From the NCBI RefSeq assembly GCF_013248965.1, contig NZ_JABRVQ010000006.1, positions 1 through 64,000 on the forward strand: a stretch of 64,000 nt of DNA, written 5' to 3'. Made by a program: the position numbers and the translations under genes. Below are positions 26,573 to 36,494 of this stretch, piece after piece; position 1 is the stretch's first letter, and every line of letters starts with the position of its first letter. The DNA comes from Psychrobacter okhotskensis. GTDB taxonomy: Bacteria > Pseudomonadota > Gammaproteobacteria > Pseudomonadales > Moraxellaceae. A model generated the notes under the pieces. It made no database searches and was not told the DNA's origin. It saw nothing but the letters and a program-made list of their open reading frames with translations.

Positions 26573-26614
26573 TTCTAAACCTACAGTTTTATAACTAAAG
26601 TTATAGCTAAAACG

Positions 26615-26652
26615 AAAAAAGCGCCTAACCACGATGAGTTAGGCGCTTTTTT
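26615..26652. terminator. Bidirectional terminator between rlpA and radA
   Basis: A perfect 15-bp stem (26615-26629 with 26638-26652, core GCGCCTAAC) and an 8-nt loop have A- and T-runs on both sides. The genes are convergent. Confidence 0.92.
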
Positions 26653-26698
26653 ATGTCTGACATTTATCTTTTTTAATATAAAGCTATAAGCCTATCGC

Positions 26699-28135
26699 TT
26701 ACAACTCAAACGCACTTTCGATAGCATCGTCGAGACGTTCAACGGCAATCACATTAATGCCTTTAAATTGAGGAGAATCCTTCGCAGGTGCGTTAGCTTT
26801 AGGAATAATAGCGTGCTTGAAACCATGCTTCATCGCTTCTTTCAATCGTTCTTGACCGTTAGGTACAGGGCGTATCTCTCCAGACAAGCCTACTTCACCG
26901 AACACGGCTAAGGATGAAGGCAAGGGCTTTTCTTTGATACTTGAAGCACAAGCCAATAATACAGCCAAATCAGACCCTGTCTCTATGACCTTGACGCCGC
27001 CAACCACGTTGACATACACGTCTTGTCCACTGGTATGAATACCGCCGTGACGATGCATGACGGCCAGCAGCATGGATAAGCGTTGAAAATCTAGCCCCAG
27101 CGCCATACGTCTAGGTTGACCTTGCGAATCATCAACCAACGCCTGTACCTCGACCAATAGCGGTCTCGTACCCTCACGACTGACCATAACGACCGATCCA
27201 GCCACGGGCTTATCATAACGGCTCAAAAATATCGCTGACGGATTGGCGACTTCTTTCAGTCCCATATCGGTCATACCAAAAATACCGAGCTCGTTAACCG
27301 CACCAAAACGATTTTTGACGGCGCGAATCATCCGAAAGCGGGAGTCTGACTGTCCCTCAAAATACAATACCGTATCAACCATATGCTCAAGCACGCGTGG
27401 CCCTGCGAGCGTACCTTCTTTGGTCACATGCCCCACTAAAAATAGCGCAGTGCCCGTCTGCTTGGCATACCGTGTCAAAATAGCCGCAGATTCTCGAATT
27501 TGACTGACGCCGCCCGGTGCAGAATTGATGGCATCTGTATAAATAGTCTGAATAGAGTCAATAATAGCAATGGCTGGCTGCTCTTGAGTTAAAGCCGCAC
27601 AAATAGTCTCGACGTTGGTCTCGGCCAATACCCGAAGTCTGTCAGCAGGCAGATCCAAACGTTTGGCACGCATAGCAACCTGAGCCAGTGACTCCTCGCC
27701 GGTCACATAAAGCGCACTACCTGCCAGCGAATCAGCACGAGCCATATTGGTCGCTGTTTGCAATAAGATAGTTGACTTACCAATACCGGGGTCGCCGCCT
27801 ATTAATACGACAGATCCGGCAACCAATCCACCGCCAAGCACACGATCAAACTCGCTAATGCCAGTGGGCAAGCGCGTATCTAGGCCGACGCTGACAGCAT
27901 TAAGCGGCATGACCGCACTATGAGTGCCTGCATAGTTGCCAGCGGGTGCACCTGTACTACGAGACACCGCTCGACTAGCATTAGGCTTAGCAGTATTCTT
28001 ATTATGATGCGGCATACTGACGTTTGGCGCTTCAACCAAGCTGTTCCATTCCCCGCAATCCGTACACTGCCCTGCCCATTTGCCAAAATGCGCCCCGCAA
28101 TGCTGACAGACATAACTGCTTTTATTTTTTGCCAT
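26699..28135 (-). CDS. radA: DNA repair protein RadA
   Basis: A 478-aa RecA-like branch-migration helicase. The N-terminal C4 zinc finger uses Cys10, Cys13, Cys24 and Cys27. The Walker A is GGDPGIGKSTILLQ, the RadA-specific KNRFG motif sits in VKNRFGAVNELG, and the C-terminal Lon-protease-like domain has YVNVVGGVKV and GEVGLSGEIRPV. It is complete and of standard length (about 460 aa). It lies 224 bp after lptB on the same strand, where rpoN is found in many gammaproteobacteria. Confidence 0.96.
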   Translation of the reverse strand: MAKNKSSYVCQHCGAHFGKWAGQCTDCGEWNSLVEAPNVSMPHHNKNTAKPNASRAVSRSTGAPAGNYAGTHSAVMPLNAVSVGLDTRLPTGISEFDRVLGGGLVAGSVVLIGGDPGIGKSTILLQTATNMARADSLAGSALYVTGEESLAQVAMRAKRLDLPADRLRVLAETNVETICAALTQEQPAIAIIDSIQTIYTDAINSAPGGVSQIRESAAILTRYAKQTGTALFLVGHVTKEGTLAGPRVLEHMVDTVLYFEGQSDSRFRMIRAVKNRFGAVNELGIFGMTDMGLKEVANPSAIFLSRYDKPVAGSVVMVSREGTRPLLVEVQALVDDSQGQPRRMALGLDFQRLSMLLAVMHRHGGIHTSGQDVYVNVVGGVKVIETGSDLAVLLACASSIKEKPLPSSLAVFGEVGLSGEIRPVPNGQERLKEAMKHGFKHAIIPKANAPAKDSPQFKGINVIAVERLDDAIESAFEL

Positions 28136-28359
28136 AATGTATAAGCCTTATACAGACGATCAATAATAAAATATCAGAATACTTTTTTAAGTGTTTATAT
28201 GAGAATAATTGTATGAAGAAGCCGTTAAGATGACAGGCTGTGTAGCAGGGATAATAACGAATAGGGTATGAATTATGGTCGTTGACACAAAAGATAGCTG
28301 AGACTTTATGCCAACTTATAAAAACAGAAACGAACGTGAATAGTGGTTAACTTACTGAT

Positions 28360-29139
28360 TTATACCTGAAAATCTTTACCTAGGTACACAGATTTCACCA
28401 ATTCATTATCTAAAACATCGCAAGCTGTACCTTCAGCAATAATGGCACCTTCTGAGACGATATAAGCTTTTTCACAAATAGCGAGCGTGTCGCGGACATT
28501 ATGATCCGTGATTAGTACGCCAATACCACGATTTTTTAGCGTTAATATCACATCTTTAATATCACCAACAGAGATAGGATCAACGCCCGCAAAAGGCTCA
28601 TCGAGCAAGATAAACTTCGGATCAGCTGCTAGGGCACGGGCAATCTCGCAACGGCGACGCTCACCGCCCGATACACTCATTCCCAAAGATTTGCGTACAT
28701 GTCCTAGATTGAATTCACCGATTAGTTTTTCAAGCTCTTGGCGCTGCTCATTGGCCGTCAATTCTGTACGCGTTTGTAAAATAGCTAAGATATTGTCTTC
28801 AATAGACAGTTTGCGGAAGATAGAGGCTTCTTGCGGCAAATAGCCAATACCAGCACGAGCACGCTCATGCATGGCATATTTGGATAAATCCATGTTGCCT
28901 AAGCTGACGCTGCCTTTATCCATGTTAACCAGTCCGACGACCATATAAAAACTGGTGGTTTTACCGGCACCATTAGGGCCTAATAATCCAACCACTTGAC
29001 CTTGATCAACAGAAAACGAGACATCTTTGACGACCCAACGTTTGCCATAGCGCTTACCTAAGTTCTTCATACACAAGCGCACGACAGGCTCAGCGTTGAT
29101 GGTTGGGGCTAAAGGGTCAAGATTTTGGTTATCACTCAT
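28360..29139 (-). CDS. lptB: LptB, ATPase of the LPS transporter
   Basis: A 259-aa ABC ATPase. The Walker A is GPNGAGKTT (residues 54-62), the signature is VSGGERRR, and the Walker B is [13 protein letters not shown], followed by [10 protein letters not shown]. It powers LPS extraction from the inner membrane with LptFG and LptC. It is the last gene of kdsD-kdsC-lptC-lptA-lptB. About 20 extra residues precede the usual start. Confidence 0.96.
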   Translation of the reverse strand: MSDNQNLDPLAPTINAEPVVRLCMKNLGKRYGKRWVVKDVSFSVDQGQVVGLLGPNGAGKTTSFYMVVGLVNMDKGSVSLGNMDLSKYAMHERARAGIGYLPQEASIFRKLSIEDNILAILQTRTELTANEQRQELEKLIGEFNLGHVRKSLGMSVSGGERRRCEIARALAADPKFILLDEPFAGVDPISVGDIKDVILTLKNRGIGVLITDHNVRDTLAICEKAYIVSEGAIIAEGTACDVLDNELVKSVYLGKDFQV

Positions 29140-29195
29140 AACTTACTCATAGTGTTATCGAAATTTAAGCGCTGCTACAGACTGGTTTGTACAAT

Positions 29196-29765
29196 TTAGC
29201 GTACACCGCTCTGGCTATTACTGTTGCTGGGCGGGAAAACCAACTCCACGCGCTGATTGCCGCCAGCAGTCGCTTCTACATCACCCGCCTTTAAGCTATA
29301 ACGAATGACATTACCTGCGAAACTGGCACCATTTTGTACAAGCTTTGCATTGCCAGTCAACGTGATAATACCAGTGATGGCATTATAATCAATTTTATTG
29401 GCCTGACCTTTCGCCACGCCTTTTTCTTGGGTAACTACTTGTTGCATAGTGGCTGGACGACCGGTCGCTACTGCAGAGTTGATACTACGACCCTGTGATA
29501 AGTTGACCGTAATATTATCTGCGGTCATCTTAAACGTACCTTGAGTAATAACCACACCACCAGAATAACTCGTGACGCCGGTACGTTCACTATACGTGGC
29601 TTTATCTGCCAACAGCTTGATCTGCTGGTTGGCGTCTGATGGCAGCGCATGACTGTATAGTGGTAACGCTAGCAACATCATGACCGATAGCGTGCGCAGA
29701 CGAGGAGAGACTTGAATCGAGCGGGTCGATAATAAGCGCAAAGTAGGCAAAAATTTAGATTTCAT
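29196..29765 (-). CDS. lptA: LptA, periplasmic LPS transport protein
   Basis: A 189-aa periplasmic protein with a signal sequence (basic n-region, core LSVMMLLALPLYSHA) and the OstA/LptA beta-jellyroll: DKATYSERTGVTSYSGGVVITQG (two segments), ITLTGNAKLVQNG and VIRYSLKAG. It bridges LptC to LptD and carries LPS across the periplasm. I chose the ATG at 29765 with GAG upstream, because the longer frame begins with TTG at 29804. Confidence 0.92.
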   Translation of the reverse strand: MKSKFLPTLRLLSTRSIQVSPRLRTLSVMMLLALPLYSHALPSDANQQIKLLADKATYSERTGVTSYSGGVVITQGTFKMTADNITVNLSQGRSINSAVATGRPATMQQVVTQEKGVAKGQANKIDYNAITGIITLTGNAKLVQNGASFAGNVIRYSLKAGDVEATAGGNQRVELVFPPSNSNSQSGVR

Positions 29766-29983
29766 AAATATTACTCGTTTTATTATTAGTAGTAGGATTT
29801 GCAAACTTTATGCTAACGATAGTCAATTCTATATTAATCGGACACGGTCTCAGGTTATTAGAGTCACTCGGCGTACTATAGATAGCACTTTCGCTCATCT
29901 GTCCTGTCTCTCAATTATTCTGAACCAACTATATTGTTTTAATGCTTTTTGACGTAATCATTTACTGTAAAAGGCAACGGTGA

Positions 29984-30571
29984 TTAAAACAAGGCTTTGT
30001 CTTGACGGTCAGCAGGAGAAAAATTCACAGCGACCTGACCGAACTCATATTCTCCAGTCTCAAGATTGGCTTTCATACTTGATGCTTCAAATCGATTCAT
30101 CCCTTGTTCAATCTTGACCGCTTCATCACTATAAACTTGACCTGACTTGGTATTGCCTTTAAGAGTATTACCCGTCACTTTGATGGGTTCAATATCTGAT
30201 GCGCCATCAGCTTTATCTTCACTAACTAAGGTAAAGCCACCAGACAAACTCAGCTCTCCAGTCTGTTGGCTAATAGCAGCACTACCCGCTTCGATACGAT
30301 AGCGCTGCTCATCTGAGGGCTCCCAATTCATCGTAATACCGGACATCTCATCCTCATTAGTCACCGGATTGTGTGTCAACGATTCAGCGGTAAGCTCATA
30401 TTCCGTTTCGCCTTGCTCATTGGTTTGCACCGCCTTGATGTCGGTCGCTTCATAATCAACATCCGTCGCTTCCATACTGACTGGCGGTGATATATCTCCT
30501 TGCTGCTGAAAAAACCAGCCAGCAATACCAGCAATAATCAACGCTAAAACTATTAAAACACGAGTATTCAC
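29984..30571 (-). CDS. lptC: LptC, membrane-anchored LPS transport protein
   Basis: A 195-aa bitopic inner-membrane protein: one N-terminal helix (VLIVLALIIAGIAGWFF) and a periplasmic jellyroll domain with TLKGNTKSGQVYSDEAVKIEQG. It receives LPS from LptB2FG and hands it to LptA. Its ATG overlaps the kdsC stop by 4 bp, so the two are coupled. The 218 bp between lptC and lptA is wide for this operon. Confidence 0.9.
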   Translation of the reverse strand: MNTRVLIVLALIIAGIAGWFFQQQGDISPPVSMEATDVDYEATDIKAVQTNEQGETEYELTAESLTHNPVTNEDEMSGITMNWEPSDEQRYRIEAGSAAISQQTGELSLSGGFTLVSEDKADGASDIEPIKVTGNTLKGNTKSGQVYSDEAVKIEQGMNRFEASSMKANLETGEYEFGQVAVNFSPADRQDKALF

Positions 30572-31134
30572 GACAAGTTATCCTGAGTTTGTGCCTCATC
30601 AAGCGTATAGTGCGCGATAAAGTCTTGATAATGACCGTGACCTTTTAAGATAAGATCACATATTTCACGAACTGCCCCCGTACCGCCTGCGCGGGTGGTA
30701 ACCATGTCGCTACGCTTAATCACTTCGGCATGAGCATTGGGCACCGTTGCCGCAAACCCCACGGTTTGCATCGCTTTAATATCTGGCAAATCATCGCCCA
30801 TATAAGCACAATCAGCCGCCGTAATGTTGAGTGCCGGGTCAAGGGTAGATAACAATTCATTTAAGGCAATGAGCTTATCATCACGTCCTTGTACCACATA
30901 ATTCACACCCATCTCGACAGCGCGCTTATCCACCATGGCGCTGCTACGACCCGTGATAATAGCAGTCAAAATGCCATACCGTGCTAACGACTTAACGCCG
31001 ACACCATCGTGTACCGAAAAGGCCTTAGTCTCAATACCATTGGCGTCATAGATAATTTGACCATTGGATAAAATACCATCAACATCCAGTACCAATAGCT
31101 TCACTTGTCCGGCTTTTTTTATTAAGTCTTGCAT
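30568..31134 (-). CDS. kdsC: KdsC, 3-deoxy-manno-octulosonate-8-phosphatase
   Basis: A 188-aa HAD-superfamily phosphatase without a cap domain. Motif I is LDVDGILSNG (nucleophile Asp17, acid Asp19), the Thr motif is IITGRSS, the Lys is in the VQGRDDKLIAL region and motif IV is YMGDDLPDIKAM. It makes Kdo for LPS. It follows kdsD by 68 bp and overlaps lptC. Confidence 0.95.
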   Translation of the reverse strand: MQDLIKKAGQVKLLVLDVDGILSNGQIIYDANGIETKAFSVHDGVGVKSLARYGILTAIITGRSSAMVDKRAVEMGVNYVVQGRDDKLIALNELLSTLDPALNITAADCAYMGDDLPDIKAMQTVGFAATVPNAHAEVIKRSDMVTTRAGGTGAVREICDLILKGHGHYQDFIAHYTLDEAQTQDNLS

Positions 31135-31202
31135 GAGTCATCCCTTCTTAAAGACTTTTTGGCTCTTATTTATGTAGCGTTATTTTTTTAAATGCATAAT
31201 GC

Positions 31203-32195
31203 TTACTTAACACCCGCTTGTAGTAAGTCATGAACCGTAATAATCGCTTCCAAGCGATCTTCGTCATCGATAATCAATAGCTGGCTAATGCCGTTTTCGT
31301 TCATGACACTCAAAGCGTCTGATGCGCGCATGCTTTTACTGATGCGACGTGGGTCGTGTACCATCACATCGCGCATCGGTGTTTGTAGATCAATGCCTTT
31401 TTCTAAGCCACGGCGTAAGTCACCGTCTGTAAATACGCCGACAACTCTGTCATTATCATCAATGACCACTGTCATACCTAAACGCCCAGCAGACATGGTA
31501 AAAAGCGCCTCTTGCAATGGGGCTTGTTGATTGATAAGTGGCAAATCTTCTGACTTAGTATGCATCAAATCTTCGACGCGCGTGAGCAGTTGACGACCTA
31601 ACGCCCCTGCTGGATGCGATAAAGCAAAATCCTCTGACGTAAAATTGCGCGCATGCACTAAAGCCACTGCCAAGGCATCGCCTAGCGCCAATGTAGCGGT
31701 GGTGCTAGAAGTGGGCGCAAGATTTAGCGGACAGGCCTCCTGCGATTTACCCAAAGTCAATACAATGTCAGCTGCGCGCGGTAACATGCCACGCTTATCA
31801 CGGCTGATACTAATCAGTGGAATATTTAAATGCTTAACCACAGGCAGCAGCATTTTAATTTCGTCTGACTCGCCAGAGTTTGAGATGGCCAGCAACACAT
31901 CGCCTTTCACCAGCATACCTAGGTCTCCATGCCCCGCTTCACCAGGATGCATAAAAAAAGCGGGTGTACCAGTAGAGGCAAAGGTCGCAGCGATTTTGCG
32001 CCCAATCAATCCTGACTTACCCATACCAGTCACCACTACCCGACCTTTACAGGCCAAGATAATATCGCAAGCCTGTGCAAATCTATCGTCTATCTGCTCT
32101 GTCAGTAGTGCTAACGCCGATATCTCGGTATTGATGGCTTCGATAGCGGTACTAATATATTGCTCATGGGTCAGATTGCTTTGGCTATTACTCAT
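31203..32195 (-). CDS. kdsD: KdsD, arabinose-5-phosphate isomerase
   Basis: A 330-aa enzyme that makes arabinose 5-phosphate for Kdo synthesis. The N-terminal SIS domain has VVTGMGKSGLIGRKIAATF, the HPGEAGHGDLG loop and ISNSGESDE. Two CBS domains follow (from about residue 210: LPLINQQAPL, and MRDVMVHDPRRISK). Length matches E. coli KdsD (328 aa). It is the first gene of the kds-lpt block. Confidence 0.96.
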   Translation of the reverse strand: MSNSQSNLTHEQYISTAIEAINTEISALALLTEQIDDRFAQACDIILACKGRVVVTGMGKSGLIGRKIAATFASTGTPAFFMHPGEAGHGDLGMLVKGDVLLAISNSGESDEIKMLLPVVKHLNIPLISISRDKRGMLPRAADIVLTLGKSQEACPLNLAPTSSTTATLALGDALAVALVHARNFTSEDFALSHPAGALGRQLLTRVEDLMHTKSEDLPLINQQAPLQEALFTMSAGRLGMTVVIDDNDRVVGVFTDGDLRRGLEKGIDLQTPMRDVMVHDPRRISKSMRASDALSVMNENGISQLLIIDDEDRLEAIITVHDLLQAGVK

Positions 32196-32331
32196 GCATC
32201 AGCTCTATGTTTATAATGAATCGATAAGATATTTTACTATACTCTGAGCAATATTAATAATGCCCCGCAAAACCCAATAGCAACGTCAAATCGATATCAA
32301 TGTTTAGTAGTTATTATACGTCTATTTATAC

Positions 32332-32360
32332 AAAAAAAACCCACTATAGCAGCAGGTTTT
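32332..32360 (-). terminator. Terminator after hfq
   Basis: On the minus strand AAAACCTGCT pairs with AGTGGGTTTT (wobbles included) around GCTAT, followed by further T. It lies about 78 bp after the hfq stop. Confidence 0.7.
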
Positions 32361-32437
32361 GATTAAGTATATCAAGTCGAGATAACGCATCTATAGGCAA
32401 AATACTTCCTGTCTATGATCGGTTATTTATTATCAAC

Positions 32438-32965
32438 TTAGTTGTTATTATCAGACTCGTTATTTGGCTTACTTTCGAAGCTCGCACTGTCTGCTGGCGT
32501 CTCAAACCCACGGTCTTGACCAAAACCACCACGTTCAAAACCGCGATCTTGACCTTGTCCTAAACTACCACGCTCAAAGCCGCGATCTTGACCTTGGCTA
32601 AAGCCACCACGGTTGAAGCCACTACGATTAGCAGCAAAACCGCGCTCTTCAAAACCACTGCCGCTAGCAGGATTACTACCACGTTCAAAACCACTACCTT
32701 GATAACTGGTTGGCGCGGCACTCTGAGGCTGAGAGGTAGTGCCTGTCGCTGTGCTACTACGCGGGTTACGCGCTGGTACAACCGTCGAGATGGCATGCTT
32801 ATAAACCATCTGGCTCACGGTATTTTTGAGCAACACGACATATTGGTCAAACGACTCAATCTGACCTTGCAATTTGATACCATTAACTAAAAAAATAGAG
32901 ACAGGAATGCGATCTTTGCGCAGCGAGTTCAAGAACGGATCTTGTAAAGTTTGTCCTTTTGACAT
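32438..32965 (-). CDS. hfq: Hfq RNA chaperone with long Gly-rich C-terminal repeat tail
   Basis: A 175-aa Hfq. The Sm core is residues 1-68: [20 protein letters not shown] (Sm1 follows with [14 protein letters not shown]) and Sm2 VYKHAIST. It forms hexamers that pair small RNAs with mRNAs. The remaining roughly 105 residues are low-complexity and Gly/Arg/Phe-rich, with repeated RGFERG and SGF units, and end in an acidic Asn-rich tip. E. coli Hfq has only 102 aa in all. Long Gly-rich tails are known from Acinetobacter Hfq. It lies at the end of tsaE-mutL-miaA-hfq. Confidence 0.95.
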   Translation of the reverse strand: MSKGQTLQDPFLNSLRKDRIPVSIFLVNGIKLQGQIESFDQYVVLLKNTVSQMVYKHAISTVVPARNPRSSTATGTTSQPQSAAPTSYQGSGFERGSNPASGSGFEERGFAANRSGFNRGGFSQGQDRGFERGSLGQGQDRGFERGGFGQDRGFETPADSASFESKPNNESDNNN

Positions 32966-33399
32966 GAAATCTCTCCTAAATATTATATAATTATGTTTTA
33001 AGCGCCAATTATTTTAAGTGTTGATTCAATTATAATGGCTAAGAGTAGATACAATAATAAGTTTTATTTATAAAACGTATCTAAATAAACACTGGTCCTT
33101 CTTAAGCGATTCCACTTTATCGTGAATACATTATTATTGTAGATAATTAAGTAACTACTTGTTTCATAAACTGTTTTTATCAACAAACGTCAATTAATAA
33201 TAGTTAATAAAGCAATGGCGATCGCGCAAAATACACCACTTTACTGAATTTAAATTATAACAGCTATTAACGTTGTATTTTGAAACTAATTGTCATTACT
33301 TTCTAGTGTGTTTATGAAGCGTTGCTGCTATGTTGTGTTTCTAATAAGATGGAGCAAAATCAAGACAGACTTTAAGGCAAATAACGCCTTTAAGAATGG
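32966..33399. other. Gene-free region between miaA and hfq
   Basis: A 434-bp AT-rich spacer that probably carries a separate hfq promoter, since miaA and hfq are usually closer. No reading frame, strong hairpin or RNA gene was recognised. Confidence 0.3.
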
Positions 33400-34590
33400 C
33401 TAAAGCAGATAGTTTCTTGCCTCTGCCATTGTTGTGAATGCTTTAATCTCTAACGTATGGTTCATAGAGTCATTTGTATCATCAGCAGAGTTGGGACTTA
33501 TTGCTACTGGTGTCGCAGTACTGGGCAGTTGCATTACTTTGCGAAGCCAAGTGTACTGGCGCTTTGCTAGCTGTCTTGTCGCATATAATGCCTTATTTTG
33601 CATTTGCTGACAAGCAAGCAACTCGGTTTGGCTATCGGCCGAACTTGATTCAAGAAGAGGCTGAGATGCTTTATCTTGTTGTGACTTATTACTTATTGAA
33701 CTGTCTAATTCGCCAAAAGCCTCGTAAAACAACGCCTTGTCTAAATGCGGCTGTTCAAATATTGGATGATTAGTATGCACGAGATATTCTAAGACTTGCC
33801 GATAGCCAACGCAGCGCATCGACGGCAAATTCGGTGTTAGTGGATACTGCTCAAGCAGCCTGATTACTTCAGCCACTAGACCCTCATTCCACATGATGTC
33901 TAGACGCTGCTCGATACGCTCATGTAACCATGGGCGATCAGGCATCACTGCCAATACATGCCAGTTCTGATTGGGATTATGGGCCAATGCTTGTTTGGGC
34001 TTTCGCTGCCAGTCACTAATTGGGATATCTGTTTGCAAATACACTTCAATAGCGCGGGTAATACGCTGAGTATCAGTGGCATTGAGGCGCTGGTGGCTCA
34101 CCGCATCAACTTCACCTAGATAGTCATATAGCACACTTATACTTTCATCTTGTCGCCATTGCTCCACCCGCGCACGGACGCTATCATCGCTATCTGGTAC
34201 TGGAGATAGCCCATCTAATAGCGCCATGTAATACATCATGGTACCGCCAATGAGCAAGGGTATTTTGCCGTTTTCATGACAGCGATCAATCAGACGAGCA
34301 ACATCATTAACGAATTCTGCAACGCTATAGCTCTGAGTCGGGTCAATAATATCAACTAAATGGTGCGGATAACGCGCAAGCTCCTCCGTCGTAGGCTTGG
34401 CTGTACCGATATTCATGTCGCGGTATATCAGCGCTGAATCTACTGAAATGAGCTCATAACGCCCTGTATCATACAGCTCATAAGCCAGTGCTGTCTTACC
34501 GCTCGCGGTTGGTGCCATCAAACACACCACGCTATTATCTGCCAAATTGGGATTTAGGCGATAAGACGAGCTATCAGACGAATGTTGCAT
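33400..34590 (-). CDS. miaA: tRNA dimethylallyltransferase MiaA
   Basis: A 396-aa enzyme that adds the dimethylallyl group to A37 of tRNAs reading UNN codons. The P-loop is APTASGKTALAYEL, followed by SVDSALIYRDMNIGTAKP, GGTMMYYMALLDGL and RCVGYRQVLEYL, with RQLAKRQYTWLRK near residue 344. Usual length is about 315 aa. The excess is mainly a Ser/Gln-rich insertion of about 60 residues between the YRQ helix and RQLAKRQ, plus a longer C-terminus. It lies 44 bp after mutL. Confidence 0.95.
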   Translation of the reverse strand: MQHSSDSSSYRLNPNLADNSVVCLMAPTASGKTALAYELYDTGRYELISVDSALIYRDMNIGTAKPTTEELARYPHHLVDIIDPTQSYSVAEFVNDVARLIDRCHENGKIPLLIGGTMMYYMALLDGLSPVPDSDDSVRARVEQWRQDESISVLYDYLGEVDAVSHQRLNATDTQRITRAIEVYLQTDIPISDWQRKPKQALAHNPNQNWHVLAVMPDRPWLHERIEQRLDIMWNEGLVAEVIRLLEQYPLTPNLPSMRCVGYRQVLEYLVHTNHPIFEQPHLDKALFYEAFGELDSSISNKSQQDKASQPLLESSSADSQTELLACQQMQNKALYATRQLAKRQYTWLRKVMQLPSTATPVAISPNSADDTNDSMNHTLEIKAFTTMAEARNYLL

Positions 34591-34634
34591 AAAGTTGCCT
34601 TTACCAATAATGTTTTGGGTAACAGAAAGAGAAT

Positions 34635-36443
34635 TTAGTTATTTTTTTTATTCACAGACGAGAGCATTAACGCGACTAACTGCTGACTGTCTATCGTTTT
34701 GAGTGCGTTATTAATAAGTAACGAGTCGATATCAGCTAAGAATACTATCAAATCTTGCGCTGACATTTGCGCGCTCACGGTAGCCAGTTGCTGATTAATA
34801 TATGCTGCACTATCTATCGACTTGCCCTCTAATATTTCCCCTTCTTTGGAAAAATTATTGCTAAGCACTTGTGACTCAAATAATGAGCTTAACATCGACT
34901 GCCAATCTGCTGCACTGATGAGTAAACATTGCCCGTGATAGTAAAATAATAACCAAGGCAGTGATTTATTATCGATGTCTTTAGCATAAGAAGATTCGAT
35001 TGCTAGGTTATTTAAGCTCGTAATGATGTCTAAGCAAACTGGTAAAGACTCGCTTGTTAGTAACGAGCTACTTAGCATATTAGCGTTATTGGTTGAAACT
35101 GGACTTAATAATTTAATACTCTTCGCTGAAGAGTCATCACTATAGAATTTTCCTGAAAGACGCTCTTCTAAATTTTGCGAAAAAGCTTTACTTACTGACA
35201 ACTGATATGGCTGTCTGGGTGCTTGTACTTGCTGGCTTTTGGTTAAACGAATGGTAGATGATGTCTGTTCCCTTTCAGCAGCAAAGGCGTTATATATAGG
35301 TAGACGATTATCTAATACTTGACTATCATCATTAGCAGAATCAATGGTCTTTTTGCTAATAATCGTTTTAAGCTTTGTCCGAATATCATGACTTAGATGC
35401 GCCATGATATTGTTGAGCGGACTGATTTTGATGCGCTGTTTGGATGGATGTACATTGATATTGAGCCACTCGGTTGGCAAATCAAAATAAAGCGCGTAGC
35501 CAATACCTGCCAGCTGAGTACTTTGGGCAAGTTGGCGCAATTGATTGCTAACCAAGGCTTCTTTTACTAGCCTGCCATTCACATAGATTAGCTTTGGTAA
35601 AGTATCCTGCGAATGAGCGATAGGCCACAACCAACCATTAATGCTTGCTTGAGCGCCAAAGCTATTGCCAGCATACTCTGCAGGTGACTGCATCAAGCTG
35701 CTGAGATCTATCGCTATTTCTAACGCATTATCCATTAGTGATGACCCAGTCGCTTGTTCAAGACGCGATAATGGCAGACGATTTATATTACTATGATTGT
35801 TGTTATCGACAGACCTTGAAGACAGCGACAGCCGCTTTTTATTATCATGAAACAGCGTCAGTGCCACATCTGCTCGCGCCAGTGCGACTTCACGGACGAT
35901 CGTCTCAATATGACCAAACTCGGTCGCGATAGACTTTAAATTACCGCGACGGGCTGGCACGTTAAAGTATAAATCCTTTACGGTAATGGTCGTACCACGA
36001 TGATGCACAACGGGTATGAGCCTTGGCACATCGTCCAATACACCAGCAACTTGCAACTGACGACCGATGCCACTGTCATCGTGGCTACTGGTCAAGGTCA
36101 AACGAGAAACTGCTGCCGTCGCTGCCAAGGCTTCCCCGCGAAAGCCTAACGTTGTAATACCATGTAAGTTAGCGACATCCGCAACTTTACTGGTCGCATG
36201 ACGGGTAATGGCCATGACCATATCATCGGGATGAATGCCCGTGCCATTGTCCATCAGCTCAATCATTCCCATGCCGCCTTGGGTAATATGAATTTCAATA
36301 TTACTCGCACTAGCGTCAATCGCATTTTCAAGCAGTTCTTTGACCACTGCGGCTGGACGCGTGACCACCTCACCTGCTGCTAATTGATTGATGAGCAACG
36401 GCGATAATTTTTTGATGCGGCTATTGGAGAGATTATCTGGCAT
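34635..36443 (-). CDS. mutL: DNA mismatch repair protein MutL
   Basis: A 602-aa GHKL ATPase of mismatch repair. The N-terminal motifs are ELLENAIDASAS, DNGTGIHPDD, GFRGEALAA and, later, NVHPSKQRIK. A long Ser/Asn-rich linker (about residues 345-440) leads to the C-terminal dimerisation domain, which lacks an obvious endonuclease DQHA motif, as expected in bacteria with MutH-type or Dam-linked repair. The stop is 44 bp before miaA and the start is about 50 bp after tsaE. Confidence 0.95.
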   Translation of the reverse strand: MPDNLSNSRIKKLSPLLINQLAAGEVVTRPAAVVKELLENAIDASASNIEIHITQGGMGMIELMDNGTGIHPDDMVMAITRHATSKVADVANLHGITTLGFRGEALAATAAVSRLTLTSSHDDSGIGRQLQVAGVLDDVPRLIPVVHHRGTTITVKDLYFNVPARRGNLKSIATEFGHIETIVREVALARADVALTLFHDNKKRLSLSSRSVDNNNHSNINRLPLSRLEQATGSSLMDNALEIAIDLSSLMQSPAEYAGNSFGAQASINGWLWPIAHSQDTLPKLIYVNGRLVKEALVSNQLRQLAQSTQLAGIGYALYFDLPTEWLNINVHPSKQRIKISPLNNIMAHLSHDIRTKLKTIISKKTIDSANDDSQVLDNRLPIYNAFAAEREQTSSTIRLTKSQQVQAPRQPYQLSVSKAFSQNLEERLSGKFYSDDSSAKSIKLLSPVSTNNANMLSSSLLTSESLPVCLDIITSLNNLAIESSYAKDIDNKSLPWLLFYYHGQCLLISAADWQSMLSSLFESQVLSNNFSKEGEILEGKSIDSAAYINQQLATVSAQMSAQDLIVFLADIDSLLINNALKTIDSQQLVALMLSSVNKKNN

Positions 36444-36494
36444 TAATGGATGTCATACTTTTCTATAGTCTCAGCAGCATTAACGGGGTCTAAC

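Noticed and set aside
31645-32247. 200-codon plus-strand frame opposite kdsD
   Set aside because: It is antisense to a complete, well-recognised kdsD and has no family motif.
32505-32630. Repeated DNA units resembling a CRISPR or tandem repeat array
   Set aside because: They are codons for the RGFERG repeats of Hfq, in frame, without spacers.
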